Shown: positions 52,461 through 61,668 of the stretch, one piece after another
Numbering within the stretch: the stretch's first letter is position 1
Layout of the letters: each line of letters begins with the position of its first letter
Assembly: GCA_000799755.1 (NCBI GenBank)
Contig: JUHI01000023.1
Span: 46,938-110,937 of the forward strand
Direction: 5' to 3'
DNA length: 64,000 nucleotides
Source of the DNA: Martinezella tropici
Lineage (GTDB): Bacteria > Pseudomonadota > Alphaproteobacteria > Rhizobiales > Rhizobiaceae
Notes under the pieces: generated by a model
What the model was told of the DNA's origin: nothing
Seen by the model: only the letters and a program-made list of their open reading frames with translations
Database searches by the model: none
Made by a program: the position numbers and the translations under genes

Positions 52461-53135
52461 ATGCGCCTCTTGCTTGTAGAGGACGAGCCGCAGATGGCCG
52501 ATGTGCTTGCGACCGCCCTGCATCAATACGACATCATCGTCGATCACGCCCGGAACCTCGACTTTGCGAGAGGCGCGATCGCCGACCAAGTGCATGACAT
52601 GATCGTGCTCGACCGACAGCTGCCAGATGGCGACGGGCTGGAGCTTATCCGCGATTTGCGCGCGATCGGCGCGACGACGCCCGTCATCGTGCTCACCGCC
52701 CGCGGCTCCGTTGCCGATCGCGTCAAGGGGCTGGATTTCGGCGCCGACGACTATCTCGCCAAGCCATTCGCGCTGGAAGAGCTTCTGGCGCGCATCCGCG
52801 CGCTGATGCGCCGGCCGGCAACCGTTGCCTCGATGATTGCGAAGCTCGGCAGGCTGGAATTCAACCTCGACGACAGGGAAGCGCGGGTCGATGGCAAGGT
52901 GCTCGATCTGCCGCGACGCGAACTCCTGGTGCTGGAAACGCTGATCCGCCGCCAGGGCAGAACCGTTCTGCGGGCGGCGCTGGAAGAAGCGGTCTACGCC
53001 TTCGACGACGAGATCCAGTCCAATGCGCTCGATTCGCACGTATCGCGGCTTCGCAAGAAATTGGCCGACGCTCGGGCCGGTATCGAAATCCATGGCATTC
53101 GCGGCGTTGGCTATCTCCTGAGGCCGATCGCATGA
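52461..53135 (+). CDS. OmpR/PhoB-type response regulator (system 2)
   Basis: The ATG at 52461, behind GGAGGGTGA, gives 224 residues, identical in length to the first regulator and paralogous to it throughout: E8/D9, phosphoacceptor D51 (IVLDRQLPDGDG), T79 and K101 (YLAKPF). Its winged helix includes LPRRELLVLETLIRRQGRTV and NALDSHVSRLRKKL. The recognition-helix region (QSNTLDSHISRLRRKL versus QSNALDSHVSRLRKKL) is nearly the same in both regulators, consistent with a shared DNA site. It overlaps its kinase gene by ATGA. Confidence 0.94.
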   Translation: MRLLLVEDEPQMADVLATALHQYDIIVDHARNLDFARGAIADQVHDMIVLDRQLPDGDGLELIRDLRAIGATTPVIVLTARGSVADRVKGLDFGADDYLAKPFALEELLARIRALMRRPATVASMIAKLGRLEFNLDDREARVDGKVLDLPRRELLVLETLIRRQGRTVLRAALEEAVYAFDDEIQSNALDSHVSRLRKKLADARAGIEIHGIRGVGYLLRPIA

Positions 53136-54469
53136 AAAGTCTCAAATCCCGTTCGCTGAAGCGCCGGCTGATTGCCCAGCTTCTACTCTTCCAGGTTGGC
53201 ATTCTCTTCCTGTTCAGCGTCGCCTTCGTTGCCTATCTGATACAGGCGGGGGACGGCATCGTTCTTTCCGATCCAGAATTCGCGGATGTCGCGGCGCGTG
53301 CGATCGAGCGCAAGGCGGATGGCCACCTCGTTCTCGACGAGACGGATGAACTCGCCAAACTCAGGCAACGTTCCGCCGACTTCTGGTTCATCGCCCGTAG
53401 CGACAAGGGCGAGATCGTTCAGACCGGCAATGTTCCTCCAGTCTATGCGGATATGGGGCAGTACCTTGATCGGCTGACCTATGCCGATATCCGGGATACG
53501 CAGGCACCCTTCACCTATCTTGCCGTCATTCGTCGTGCGTCCGGTCCCGCCGGCGATTTCGTCGTGCTTGGCAAGGGCGACGTATTCAGCATGACATATG
53601 CCATCCTGCTTCTCTCGAACCTGTTGATGGTGCCGATCCTTGTCCTCTTGGTCATCGTCACGATCATCGTCATTCCATGGATCGTCAGCAGAGCATTTTC
53701 CCGCCTCTCCACGATCGCGAAGGAAGCGGAAGCCATCGATATCGATCGGCGCGGCTACAGGTTGCCGGAGGTCGGCATTCCCCGAGAAGTCATGCCACTC
53801 GTCAACGCGATCAACGGTGCCCTGCAGCGCCTCGATGAAGGGCATGAACGCCATCAGCGATTCATCCTCGACGCGGCGCACGAGCTGCGCACCCCCGTCG
53901 CCATCCTGCAGACGCGCGTCGAAACGATTGTGGATGGGCCGATCCGCAACCGTCTTCTCTCCGATGCGGGCCGCATCGCGGCGCTTGCCGAACAACTACT
54001 CGACCTGCAGCGCCTTGATGTCGGCAATACGCACTTTGCATCCATCGATCTCGTCGAAATCTGCCGCAACGTCGCCGCGGACATGGCGCCACTGGCGATC
54101 GCGCAGGGTTATGAACTCTCTTTGGAGACAGGGCTCGATCACCTGGTCATACAGGGAGACGCTGGCGCACTGCAGCGCGTCGTCTTCAACATCGTGCAGA
54201 ACGCGATCGAGCATGCGGGCGGCAAGGGAAACATCACGATCAGGATCGATCGAAGCGCCGTTATCGAGGTGACGGACGAAGGGCCGGGCATACCGGCTGC
54301 CGAACGCGACCGGATCTTCGAACCCTTCCATCGCCTTCATCCGCACGAGCATGGAGCCGGCCTCGGGCTCAATCTCGTGAAGGAGATCATGCAGAGGCAC
54401 GGCGGCCACGTCGTCGTCTCCGACAACCCGCAGGGCGGCGCGTGTTTCCGCTTGTGCTTTCCGGGCTGA
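53132..54469 (+). CDS. sensor histidine kinase (system 2)
   Basis: The 445-residue kinase has membrane helices at about 13-38 and 155-184 and a periplasmic region of about 115 residues. It contains the H box LDAAHELRTPVA with H250, an N box QNAIEHAGG, DEGPGIPAAERDRIFEPF and GAGLGLNLV. The layout matches the kinase at 49641. The periplasmic sensor parts share a WFIxR(D/S) strand but otherwise differ, suggesting distinct signals. It forms a regulator-kinase operon with the gene at 52461. Confidence 0.93.
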   Translation: MKSLKSRSLKRRLIAQLLLFQVGILFLFSVAFVAYLIQAGDGIVLSDPEFADVAARAIERKADGHLVLDETDELAKLRQRSADFWFIARSDKGEIVQTGNVPPVYADMGQYLDRLTYADIRDTQAPFTYLAVIRRASGPAGDFVVLGKGDVFSMTYAILLLSNLLMVPILVLLVIVTIIVIPWIVSRAFSRLSTIAKEAEAIDIDRRGYRLPEVGIPREVMPLVNAINGALQRLDEGHERHQRFILDAAHELRTPVAILQTRVETIVDGPIRNRLLSDAGRIAALAEQLLDLQRLDVGNTHFASIDLVEICRNVAADMAPLAIAQGYELSLETGLDHLVIQGDAGALQRVVFNIVQNAIEHAGGKGNITIRIDRSAVIEVTDEGPGIPAAERDRIFEPFHRLHPHEHGAGLGLNLVKEIMQRHGGHVVVSDNPQGGACFRLCFPG

Positions 54470-54574
54470 CTGCCAACCCAAAGACTGGCAGCCGCTCCAT
54501 CCTTAAAAAATAGTTAAAAAATTCCGCTCAACTGTATAAAAATACTTGATAATTTTTCAATATTTTCAAATCCT

Positions 54575-54594
54575 GCAATGTACCCGCAATTCTC
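54575..54594 (+). promoter_or_regulatory. response-regulator box D (11-bp direct repeat)
   Basis: GCAATGTACCC-GCAATTC: a fourth copy of the motif, in an AT-rich region about 152 bases before the ATG of the outer-membrane protein. The second half is less perfect. Confidence 0.5.
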
Positions 54595-54745
54595 ACCGGC
54601 AAAATAACCTCATCTCCTGAAGACGATCCGTTCCCCAAGACGGACGGCATCGGAGAGCAGCAGGAACCGATGTCCGGTTCTCCAACGCAAACAGAGACCT
54701 TGCGAGCGCCGAGGGATGGCGCATGGGTTTCGTATGGAGTTAGCA

Positions 54746-55375
54746 ATGTCGCTCAGCGCAAAATCTTTCCTGTTCGCGGCTCTGGCCATGACGGCCGCGA
54801 CCAATGCCTCTGCCGCCGACCTCACGACCTATCAGGCCCCGGATGCCGCTTATGACAGCCCGCGGGCCTTTCAGTGGAGCGGCGCCTATTTCGGTGCCCA
54901 TGGCGGTATCGCCTCGCCGAAGTTCAACCCCTTCGCCAGCGGCAAGGGTCTGACCGGCGGTGTGCAAGCCGGCTACAATTTCCAGGTGGGGCCTGGCATC
55001 GTCGGTGCCGAACTGGAAGGTTCCTATCTCGGCAACAACGAGATCAGCGTGCCGAACGGCAAGGTGGAAGAACGCTTCCGCGGCGCCGCCAAGGCGAAGG
55101 CCGGCCTGACCTTCGACCGTACGCTCGTCTACGGCACGGCGGGTCTGACGATGACGAAGTTCGAAGGCGGCAAGGGGGTTTCCACTTCGGGCGGCTGGAA
55201 GCAGGGCTATCTCGTCGGCGGCGGTGTCGAACAGGGCTTCGGCGGCGGGCTGTCGGCCAAGATCGAATACAACTACGTCATGACCAACGACGTATCGACG
55301 ACATCGTCGAGCGGCAAGTCAAAGACCGATCTGCGTGACCACGTCATCAAGGCCGGCCTGAACTACCGCTTCTGA
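54746..55375 (+). CDS. outer-membrane beta-barrel protein (RopB/Omp25-like)
   Basis: The ATG at 54746 behind GGAG gives 209 residues. A signal peptide (MSLSAKSFLFAALAMTAATNASA) is followed by the WSGAYFGAHGG motif that opens this family. Alternating beta strands such as GGVQAGYNFQVGPGIVGAELEGSYL and KIEYNYVMTND come next, then a C-terminal strand KAGLNYRF ending in Phe as needed for barrel assembly. Rhizobial RopB and Brucella Omp25/31 belong to this group. Box D upstream makes it a likely target of the twin two-component systems. Confidence 0.9.
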   Translation: MSLSAKSFLFAALAMTAATNASAADLTTYQAPDAAYDSPRAFQWSGAYFGAHGGIASPKFNPFASGKGLTGGVQAGYNFQVGPGIVGAELEGSYLGNNEISVPNGKVEERFRGAAKAKAGLTFDRTLVYGTAGLTMTKFEGGKGVSTSGGWKQGYLVGGGVEQGFGGGLSAKIEYNYVMTNDVSTTSSSGKSKTDLRDHVIKAGLNYRF

Positions 55376-55512
55376 TTGCCGATTTGCACAGATCGGGCAC
55401 GCCGTTCAAGCCAAGGCGTGCCTGAAGGAGAGCGGCGGAGGATGGCTGATCCAACCCCGAACCAGTCCTTTCGTCGCTCTCTATCATGAAATGAACGCTG
55501 ATATCCGGTGCC

Positions 55513-56655
55513 ATGATGAGCTTTGTCACGAAAATAACCATTGCCCTGGCGCTCGCCGCGCTGGGAGTTGCAGGCGTCGTGATCGCTCCGGCCAGAAACG
55601 ATGCACGCAACGACGCGCGCGATGCGCCGGTCGCCCTTGGGCAGACCGCCAGCATCAAGACGGTCGAAGTCGCCCCTCTGGAGGTGATGACGGTCCGCCG
55701 CCGCAGCTACAGCCGGGAGATTCGCATCAACGGTTTCATCCAGCCGGCTCGACGCGTGACCCTCACCGCGAGACTGTCCGGGACGGTTGCCTCCGTCGAG
55801 ACCGATGTCGGGATCGCCGTGCGCGCGGGCGACGTCATCGCGCGCTTCGATACGGAAACGCTGACGCTGACCCTCAACAGGCTGGTGGCAACCACCGAAG
55901 CCAAGGCCGCAACGCTTCTGCGGGCGCAAAAGGATCTGGAGCGCACGCGCAGCCTTGCGGCGAGCGGAGGGGTCGCGCAGGCAAAGCTGACCGAAGTCGA
56001 GACCGACGTTGCGGTGCAGAAGGCGGAGTTGCGTGCGCTGCAGGCGCAGGAAGCCGAAGCACAGCGCGCGCTCGACGACGCGGTCGTCACTGCGCCGTTC
56101 GACGGCATCGTCAACAGCCGCAAGATCAATCCCGGCCAAGCCGTCTCGATCAACACGGAACTGTTCGAGATCGTCGATATATCCAGGCTGGATCTTGTCA
56201 CCCTTCTGCCCCCGCAGGAGAGCGCCGGGCTCTCGATCGGACAGGTGGCCAATATCGAGATCGAGGGCCTGCCGGCAAAGTCCTTCACCGCCCGGCTCGA
56301 CCGGATCAGCCCCGCGACCATAGACGGCTCGCGCTCGCTGCAGGTCTATCTGCGGCTCGAGCAGACCGCAGCAGGCCTTCGCGGCGGTATGTTCGGCCAC
56401 GGCACGCTCCAGATCGAAAACCACGAAAACATCCTTGCCGTTCCTACGGCCGCCATCAGCAAGGAGGGCGAGGACAGCTTCATCCGCACCATCACGGATG
56501 GCGCGGTGCGCCGGCAGCCCATCGTGCTCGGCAATGCCAGGATCGGAGAGGATCTCGTCGAGGTGCGCAGCGGCTTGAACGACGGCGACCTCATCATCAC
56601 CGTCCCCCTCAAGGAGGTTGCAACCGGCACTCCGGTCAAGATAGCCGGGCGCTGA
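55513..56655 (+). CDS. RND efflux periplasmic adaptor (membrane fusion protein)
   Basis: The 380-residue protein starts with a hydrophobic anchor/signal (TKITIALALAALGVAGVVIA). It then has a biotinyl-lipoyl-like half (INGFIQPARRVTLTARLSGTVASVETDVGIAVRAGDVIARFD), a coiled-coil hairpin at about 115-185 rich in Ala/Leu/Glu, and the second lipoyl half TAPFDGIVNSRKINPGQAVSINTELFEI. It bridges the RND pump to an outer-membrane channel. The pump gene follows after 9 bases. No TolC-type gene is in the window. Confidence 0.93.
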   Translation: MMSFVTKITIALALAALGVAGVVIAPARNDARNDARDAPVALGQTASIKTVEVAPLEVMTVRRRSYSREIRINGFIQPARRVTLTARLSGTVASVETDVGIAVRAGDVIARFDTETLTLTLNRLVATTEAKAATLLRAQKDLERTRSLAASGGVAQAKLTEVETDVAVQKAELRALQAQEAEAQRALDDAVVTAPFDGIVNSRKINPGQAVSINTELFEIVDISRLDLVTLLPPQESAGLSIGQVANIEIEGLPAKSFTARLDRISPATIDGSRSLQVYLRLEQTAAGLRGGMFGHGTLQIENHENILAVPTAAISKEGEDSFIRTITDGAVRRQPIVLGNARIGEDLVEVRSGLNDGDLIITVPLKEVATGTPVKIAGR

Positions 56656-56664
56656 GGGTTCCAC

Positions 56665-59600
56665 ATGTTTCTTGCCCGCATTTCCATTCAGCAACCAGTT
56701 TTCGCCACCATGATGATGGTGGCAATCGTCGTGCTTGGAATCGTTTCCTGGTCGCGGCTGCCCGTCGACCTTCTGCCCTCGGTGGATCTGCCGACCGTCG
56801 TCGTCTCGACCAATTACGACGGCGCCTCGGCGCTCGCCGTCGAGCAGCAGGTCAGCCGCCCGATCGAGGAAAGCATCGGCGCGATCTCCGGCATCAAGAA
56901 GATCTCCTCGCAATCCTCGACGGGAAATTCACTCGTCATAGCCGAGTTTACCCTCGAAACTCCATCGAGAGCGGCAGCAGACGAGGTGCGCGACCGTATC
57001 TCGCGGTTGCAGGACGCGCTTCCCGATGGCGCGGACCGGCCGCTGGTGACGCGCTTCAATCCGCAGGACGCGCCGATCATGTCACTGGCCGCCTTCTCCG
57101 CCGACATCTCCATCAGCCGGATGACGCAGATTGCAGATACGACGATCGTGCCGCGGCTGCGGCGTGTACCCGGCGTCGGGCAGGTGACGCTGGTCGGCGA
57201 CAGCGAAGAACAGGTGCGCATCCAGCCCGACCCGGTGAAGCTGCAATCCTTCGGCATCCCGATACCGACCCTGATCGAGGCCATCCAACGGGCAACGCGT
57301 GACAGCGCCATCGGCTCCGTCGTCTCCCCGACACGTGAGCGCAGCATCACCGTCAGCGTTCAGCCGGGCAGCGTCAGGGAATTCGCCGACATCGTCATCG
57401 CCCAGGATAGCGCCGGACGCGCCATCCGCCTCTCGGAAGTCGCCGATGTGACGCAAGCGGGCGCCGATCCGAAAAGCCGGGCATGGTTCAACGGCAAGCC
57501 TGCGCTCGGCCTCGACATCAACAAGCTGGAAGGCGCCAATACGGTCGAGGTCGCCAAAGGCGTCGAACGAGAGCTGGCTAAGCTCCGGCAGGATGATGCG
57601 CTGCGGGATATCGGCATCGTCGTTTCACAGGACAGTTCCCGCACGATCGTCGGCCAGATCGGCGATGTGCAACGCACCATTGTCGAAGGCGGCGCGCTGA
57701 CGATCGTCATTGTCCTGCTGTTTCTCAATTCCTGGCGCTCGACCATCATCACGGCGCTGACCCTGCCCGTGGCAGTGATCGGCACTTTCGCCGCAATCGC
57801 CGTCCTCGGCTTCAGCCTCAATCTGATGACCATGCTGGCGCTGTCGATCTGCATCGGTATCCTGATCGACGACGCCATTGTCGTGCGCGAAAACATCAGC
57901 CGTCACGCGGCCATGGGGAAGGATCGCCGGCAGGCCGCACTTGATGGCACCACGGAAATCGGGCTTGCGGTGCTGGCAACTACCTTTTCCATCGTCGCGG
58001 TCTTCCTTCCCGTCGCCTTCATGGGTGGTGTGATCGGCCGGTTCTTCCTGCAGTTCGGCGTGACCGTCTCCGTTGCCGTCCTGATTTCGCTCTTCGTATC
58101 CTTCACGCTCGATCCGATGCTTTCGAGCGTCTGGGCGGATCGGCCGACCCAGCGACGCAAGGGGCGGCTGCAAGTCCTGCTCGACCGGTTCGACAGGGCT
58201 TTCGAGCGGGTCGCGCATCGCTATGGCAGCCTAGTCGGCTGGTGCCTTGGTCATCGCGCCATAACATCCTTCTGCGTCGTCGCCCTGTTTATCGGGAGCC
58301 TCTGCCTCATTCCGCGGATCGGCATGGAATTCGTGCCGAAGTCCGATCAGGGCATGATTGCGGTCGGTCTCACCCTGCCGGAAGGATCGTCAGTCGACTA
58401 CACCGCCGCCAAGATCCGGCAGGCCGAGACAATCCTGCGGCAATATCCCGATATCGAGGATCTCTATTCCACGGTAAACAGCGGCGACAGCGCCAACACC
58501 AACGAGGCGAGAATTGCCGCTTCGATGGTGCCGGCAGACCGGAGAACGATGAGCTCGGTGACGATCGCGCCGAAGCTGCGGGAGGCGCTGAGCCCCGTCG
58601 CCGGCACAAGGATCGAGGTCGGCCAGCCCGGCGAAGGTTCCGGGGCTCAGGCCAAGACAATCCAGATATCGATCCTCGGCGGGGATCTGAACGTGCTGGA
58701 GGAAATATCGCGCGACATGATGGCCAAGCTCGGCAAGGTCGCGGGGATCATCGACCTCGAATCCTCCGCCGACAAGAAGAGGCCGATGCTGATGGTGCGA
58801 TTGCGTGCGGACGAGGCGGCCGACCTTGGCATCTCGACGGCGACCATCGAGCGCAACCTCAGGCCGCTTGTCGCCGGCGAGAAGCTGACCAGCTGGGCCC
58901 ATGGCGGCGACGAATCGCGCTACGTCGCCATCCGGCTGCCGGAAACCGGACGCCGGACGATCGAAGACCTCGCGCAAATTCCGATCCCCGTCGATCGCAA
59001 GGGCGCAACCGGCCCCGCGGCCACCGTGCCGCTGTCCCAGGTGGCCGATATCACGGAGACCCTGGCGCCTAAGACGATTACCCGGCGTGACGGAGACCGC
59101 GAGGTTCGTCTCTCCGCAAACCTGAGCGGCCGTCCTCTCGGCCAGGTCGTAAGCGATATCCGGACCTTGATTGCCGCAGAGGCCGTGCCGCCGGGCTATC
59201 GCATGACAATCGGCGGCGAGGCCGACGACATGGCCGAAAGCTTCGGCTATGCGCTGCAGGCGCTGATACTGGCGATCGTGTTCATCTACCTCATCCTCGC
59301 CTCGCAATTCGGCTCCTTCGTGCAGCCTGTCGCGATCATGACCAGCCTGCCGCTTTCCATCAGCGGCGTGCTTGTCGGTCTTCTCGTGACGGGATCGACG
59401 ATCAACATCTTCTCGGTCATCGGCTTCATCATGCTGATGGGCCTCGTCACCAAAAATGCCATCCTGCTTGTGGATCATGCCAACAAGCGGCGGCGAGACG
59501 GCGCGAGCATGCGGCAAAGCCTGATCGATGCCGGCATTGTCCGCTTCCGGCCGATCATCATGACCACGTCGGCGATGATCATCGGCATGATGCCGCTCGC

Positions 59601-59793
59601 GCTCGGCTTCGGCGAGGGTGGCCAGGAGCGCGCGTCGATGGCTCATGCCGTGATCGGCGGCCTCGTCTCATCGACGGCGCTGACGCTCATCTTCGTGCCC
59701 GTGGCCTTGTCGCTGATCGAGAATTGCCGGACAATGTTGAACAGGAAAGCGGGTCGATCGGAAGCCGAGCGGATGAAGGATGCGGCCGAATGA
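56665..59793 (+). CDS. RND efflux transporter permease
   Basis: The 1042-residue protein has the AcrB/MdtB-type layout: a first helix after FLARISIQQPVFATMMMVAIVVLG, the porter domain with DLPTVVVSTNYDGASALAVEQQV, and a helix bundle at about 335-540 containing NLMTMLALSICIGILIDDAIVVREN with the conserved aspartates for proton relay. A second porter domain and a final bundle (NIFSVIGFIMLMGLVTKNAILLVDHAN) follow. It exports drugs, detergents or lipids using proton motive force. It overlaps a small membrane-protein gene by ATGA. Confidence 0.95.
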   Translation: MFLARISIQQPVFATMMMVAIVVLGIVSWSRLPVDLLPSVDLPTVVVSTNYDGASALAVEQQVSRPIEESIGAISGIKKISSQSSTGNSLVIAEFTLETPSRAAADEVRDRISRLQDALPDGADRPLVTRFNPQDAPIMSLAAFSADISISRMTQIADTTIVPRLRRVPGVGQVTLVGDSEEQVRIQPDPVKLQSFGIPIPTLIEAIQRATRDSAIGSVVSPTRERSITVSVQPGSVREFADIVIAQDSAGRAIRLSEVADVTQAGADPKSRAWFNGKPALGLDINKLEGANTVEVAKGVERELAKLRQDDALRDIGIVVSQDSSRTIVGQIGDVQRTIVEGGALTIVIVLLFLNSWRSTIITALTLPVAVIGTFAAIAVLGFSLNLMTMLALSICIGILIDDAIVVRENISRHAAMGKDRRQAALDGTTEIGLAVLATTFSIVAVFLPVAFMGGVIGRFFLQFGVTVSVAVLISLFVSFTLDPMLSSVWADRPTQRRKGRLQVLLDRFDRAFERVAHRYGSLVGWCLGHRAITSFCVVALFIGSLCLIPRIGMEFVPKSDQGMIAVGLTLPEGSSVDYTAAKIRQAETILRQYPDIEDLYSTVNSGDSANTNEARIAASMVPADRRTMSSVTIAPKLREALSPVAGTRIEVGQPGEGSGAQAKTIQISILGGDLNVLEEISRDMMAKLGKVAGIIDLESSADKKRPMLMVRLRADEAADLGISTATIERNLRPLVAGEKLTSWAHGGDESRYVAIRLPETGRRTIEDLAQIPIPVDRKGATGPAATVPLSQVADITETLAPKTITRRDGDREVRLSANLSGRPLGQVVSDIRTLIAAEAVPPGYRMTIGGEADDMAESFGYALQALILAIVFIYLILASQFGSFVQPVAIMTSLPLSISGVLVGLLVTGSTINIFSVIGFIMLMGLVTKNAILLVDHANKRRRDGASMRQSLIDAGIVRFRPIIMTTSAMIIGMMPLALGFGEGGQERASMAHAVIGGLVSSTALTLIFVPVALSLIENCRTMLNRKAGRSEAERMKDAAE

Positions 59794-60062
59794 GAACGAA
59801 AATACCCTGGTTCCGCGTGAAGGCCTATGGCTATGGCGCAGGCCTGCCATGTCGCTGGCAGGGATGGGTGGCGATCGCGATCTATGCGCTCGTGCTGGCT
59901 GCCGCCATTTCCGTTGCCACGCCCTATGCAAGGAGCTATCCGGCTGCCTATGTGGCGGCGATCGCCGTCCCGACCGCAGTGCTGATTTTCGTCGCCCGGT
60001 GGAAAAGCAACGCCCCATGGCGGTGGCGATGGGGCGAGTTCAAGGACGGGGATGAGGATTGA
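59790..60062 (+). CDS. small membrane protein co-translated with the RND pump
   Basis: The ATG at 59790 forms an ATGA overlap with the pump stop codon, which strongly supports this start and a 90-residue product. Two adjacent hydrophobic segments (WVAIAIYALVLAAAISVA and AAYVAAIAVPTAVLIFVA) are flanked by WFRVKAYGYGAGLP and a charged tail WRWRWGEFKDGDED. I do not recognise a characterised family. Tight coupling suggests an accessory subunit of the pump, analogous in principle to AcrZ, but unrelated by sequence as far as I can tell. Confidence 0.75.
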   Translation: MRTKIPWFRVKAYGYGAGLPCRWQGWVAIAIYALVLAAAISVATPYARSYPAAYVAAIAVPTAVLIFVARWKSNAPWRWRWGEFKDGDED

Positions 60063-60094
60063 TCTTCGGGCTTCTGCCCAGGTATCCCTACCGA

Positions 60095-60895
60095 TCAGAG
60101 ACTGCCCGGTCTGGAAAACAGATGCGTGAAAACGGTGTCGCGCGTCCTTCCGCCGGCTGAGCCCGGTATCCTCCGCTCTTCACCGGTGAGACGCGCAAAA
60201 ACGACCCTGCGATCTCCCTTGACGGCCCAGCCGACGAACCAGCCATACATTCGGTTGCGGTCTGGTCGCGCTCCGGCTTTGGACGCCGGCATGGCGCCGG
60301 TCTTGCCGAAGACATGCCAGCCCGAGGGCTGCGCTCCATAGTCGGCTATCTTTGCCGTCATCTCATAGGCCTGCGCGCTGACGCCAAGCTCGTGGCGGAC
60401 CAGCTTGCGGAGAAATACGAGCTGTTCGACCGGCGAAATCTTTAACGACGAACCGAGCCAGGCATGCGTCAGGCCATCATGCTTGCCGGGATTGCCCGAC
60501 ACATCGCGATTGCCATAGTCGAATTTCCGGACATAGGCCTGAAATTTCTGGGCTCCGAGCGCTTCCGTCAGACGCTGGGAATACCAGACGATGGATTTCT
60601 CCATCCAGAGGCGTGGCGTCGCCTCATGTTCCCATGTCGTCGACCAATCCGAATAGCCTTTGACATAGGGCCAGACAGGTTTGGCCTCATCGGTCAGTAT
60701 GTGCGCGTCATAGCCCATGAGGCTGAGAGCGAGCTTGAACGTCGAGGCGGGAGAAAGCGTGCGGTCGCAATCGCCCTCCCTCACGAGCGCCTTGCCGCTT
60801 TCTACATCTTCCACGATCGTGCAGATCGTCTCCGCATTCGCAGCAGCCGGAGCAGCAACGAAGACCGCAACAGCAAGCAAGCTCGCCTTTCTCAT
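60095..60895 (-). CDS. class D (OXA-type) beta-lactamase
   Basis: The 266-residue protein has a signal peptide (RKASLLAVAVFVAAPAAANA) and all class D landmarks: the nucleophile motif S51-T-F-K54, SxV at S101-I-V103, Y127-G-N129, the omega-loop Trp in WLGSSLKISP (W146), and K198-T-G200. It should hydrolyse penicillins in the periplasm. The spectrum cannot be predicted by eye. A GAGGGGG ribosome site lies inside the end of the SIMPL gene 9 bases upstream, so it is translated as part of a minus-strand operon. It converges on the RND operon. Confidence 0.93.
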   Translation of the reverse strand: MRKASLLAVAVFVAAPAAANAETICTIVEDVESGKALVREGDCDRTLSPASTFKLALSLMGYDAHILTDEAKPVWPYVKGYSDWSTTWEHEATPRLWMEKSIVWYSQRLTEALGAQKFQAYVRKFDYGNRDVSGNPGKHDGLTHAWLGSSLKISPVEQLVFLRKLVRHELGVSAQAYEMTAKIADYGAQPSGWHVFGKTGAMPASKAGARPDRNRMYGWFVGWAVKGDRRVVFARLTGEERRIPGSAGGRTRDTVFTHLFSRPGSL

Positions 60896-60904
60896 GATTC
60901 CCCC

Positions 60905-61642
60905 TCATCTTACGGTCAGATAGGACACTGCAACGCGTGCCGTGATGACATTCTTGCCTGACACGATCGGCACGCCGCCGTCCGAACTTGCAGCGCGCAA
61001 TCTCGCCTCGGTCGATGCATAGGGAAAGACGGTCGCCGCCGGCTGATCTTCGACCGCGACGATCGATCCAAGCTTCAGGCCGGAGGCTTCGGCAACCGCG
61101 CTTGCGCTTTTCATCGCCGCCGCAATGGCATTCCTGCGCGCCTCATCGACCGCACCTGCAACATCTTCCACCAGGAAATCGACGGAGCCGCCCTCGTTGA
61201 CGCCATTCTTCAAGGCGACGTCGAGGACCTTGCCGACCTCGGCGACCTTGCGGACACGCACCATCAGCGTGTTCCGGGCATCATAGCCGATAATGGTGGA
61301 GGATGGCGGCGTGCCATCCGGCTTGGCCGTGTAGTCGAAACGGGGCGAAATCTGGAAATCCGCGCTTTGCATGTCGTCTCTGTCGATCCCCATGGCAACC
61401 AACGCATCGATAAGCTTGCGGGTCGCCTCGGTGGAGGCCGAAACCGCCGGGCTCGCCTCGGCTGCCTGACGCAATACAGTCAGACGCACAACGGCAAGAT
61501 CCGGGCTGCGGATGGTCTGTCCCTCGCCAACGACACGAATAAGGCCGGCGCCCTGGCCCAATTTCTCCTGGGCATGCGAGGGAATGGCCGCCGCGAAAGA
61601 CAGGCCTGCGGCTGCAATCATCATCATTAGACTGCGTTTCAT
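60905..61642 (-). CDS. SIMPL-domain (DUF541) exported protein
   Basis: The start at 61642 (MKRSLMMMIAAAGLSFAAAIPSHAQ) gives 245 residues and a clear signal peptide; the longer frame upstream is discarded. The mature part matches SIMPL/DUF541 (YggE, BP26): IRVVGEGQTIRSPDLAVVRLTVL, then TRKLIDALVAMGIDRDDMQSADFQISPRFDY, IIGYDARNTLMVRVRKV, and a C-terminal VITARVAVSYLTVR. BP26 forms a channel-like periplasmic multimer in Brucella, and YggE is linked to oxidative stress. It lies 9 bases before the beta-lactamase gene. Confidence 0.9.
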   Translation of the reverse strand: MKRSLMMMIAAAGLSFAAAIPSHAQEKLGQGAGLIRVVGEGQTIRSPDLAVVRLTVLRQAAEASPAVSASTEATRKLIDALVAMGIDRDDMQSADFQISPRFDYTAKPDGTPPSSTIIGYDARNTLMVRVRKVAEVGKVLDVALKNGVNEGGSVDFLVEDVAGAVDEARRNAIAAAMKSASAVAEASGLKLGSIVAVEDQPAATVFPYASTEARLRAASSDGGVPIVSGKNVITARVAVSYLTVR

Positions 61643-61668
61643 CGGCTGGAATCCCACAATTGGAGAGA

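Noticed and set aside
60095..60895. Beta-lactamase as a recently acquired mobile resistance gene
   Set aside because: No insertion sequence, integron site or compositional break is present. It is tightly coupled to a conserved-looking envelope operon.
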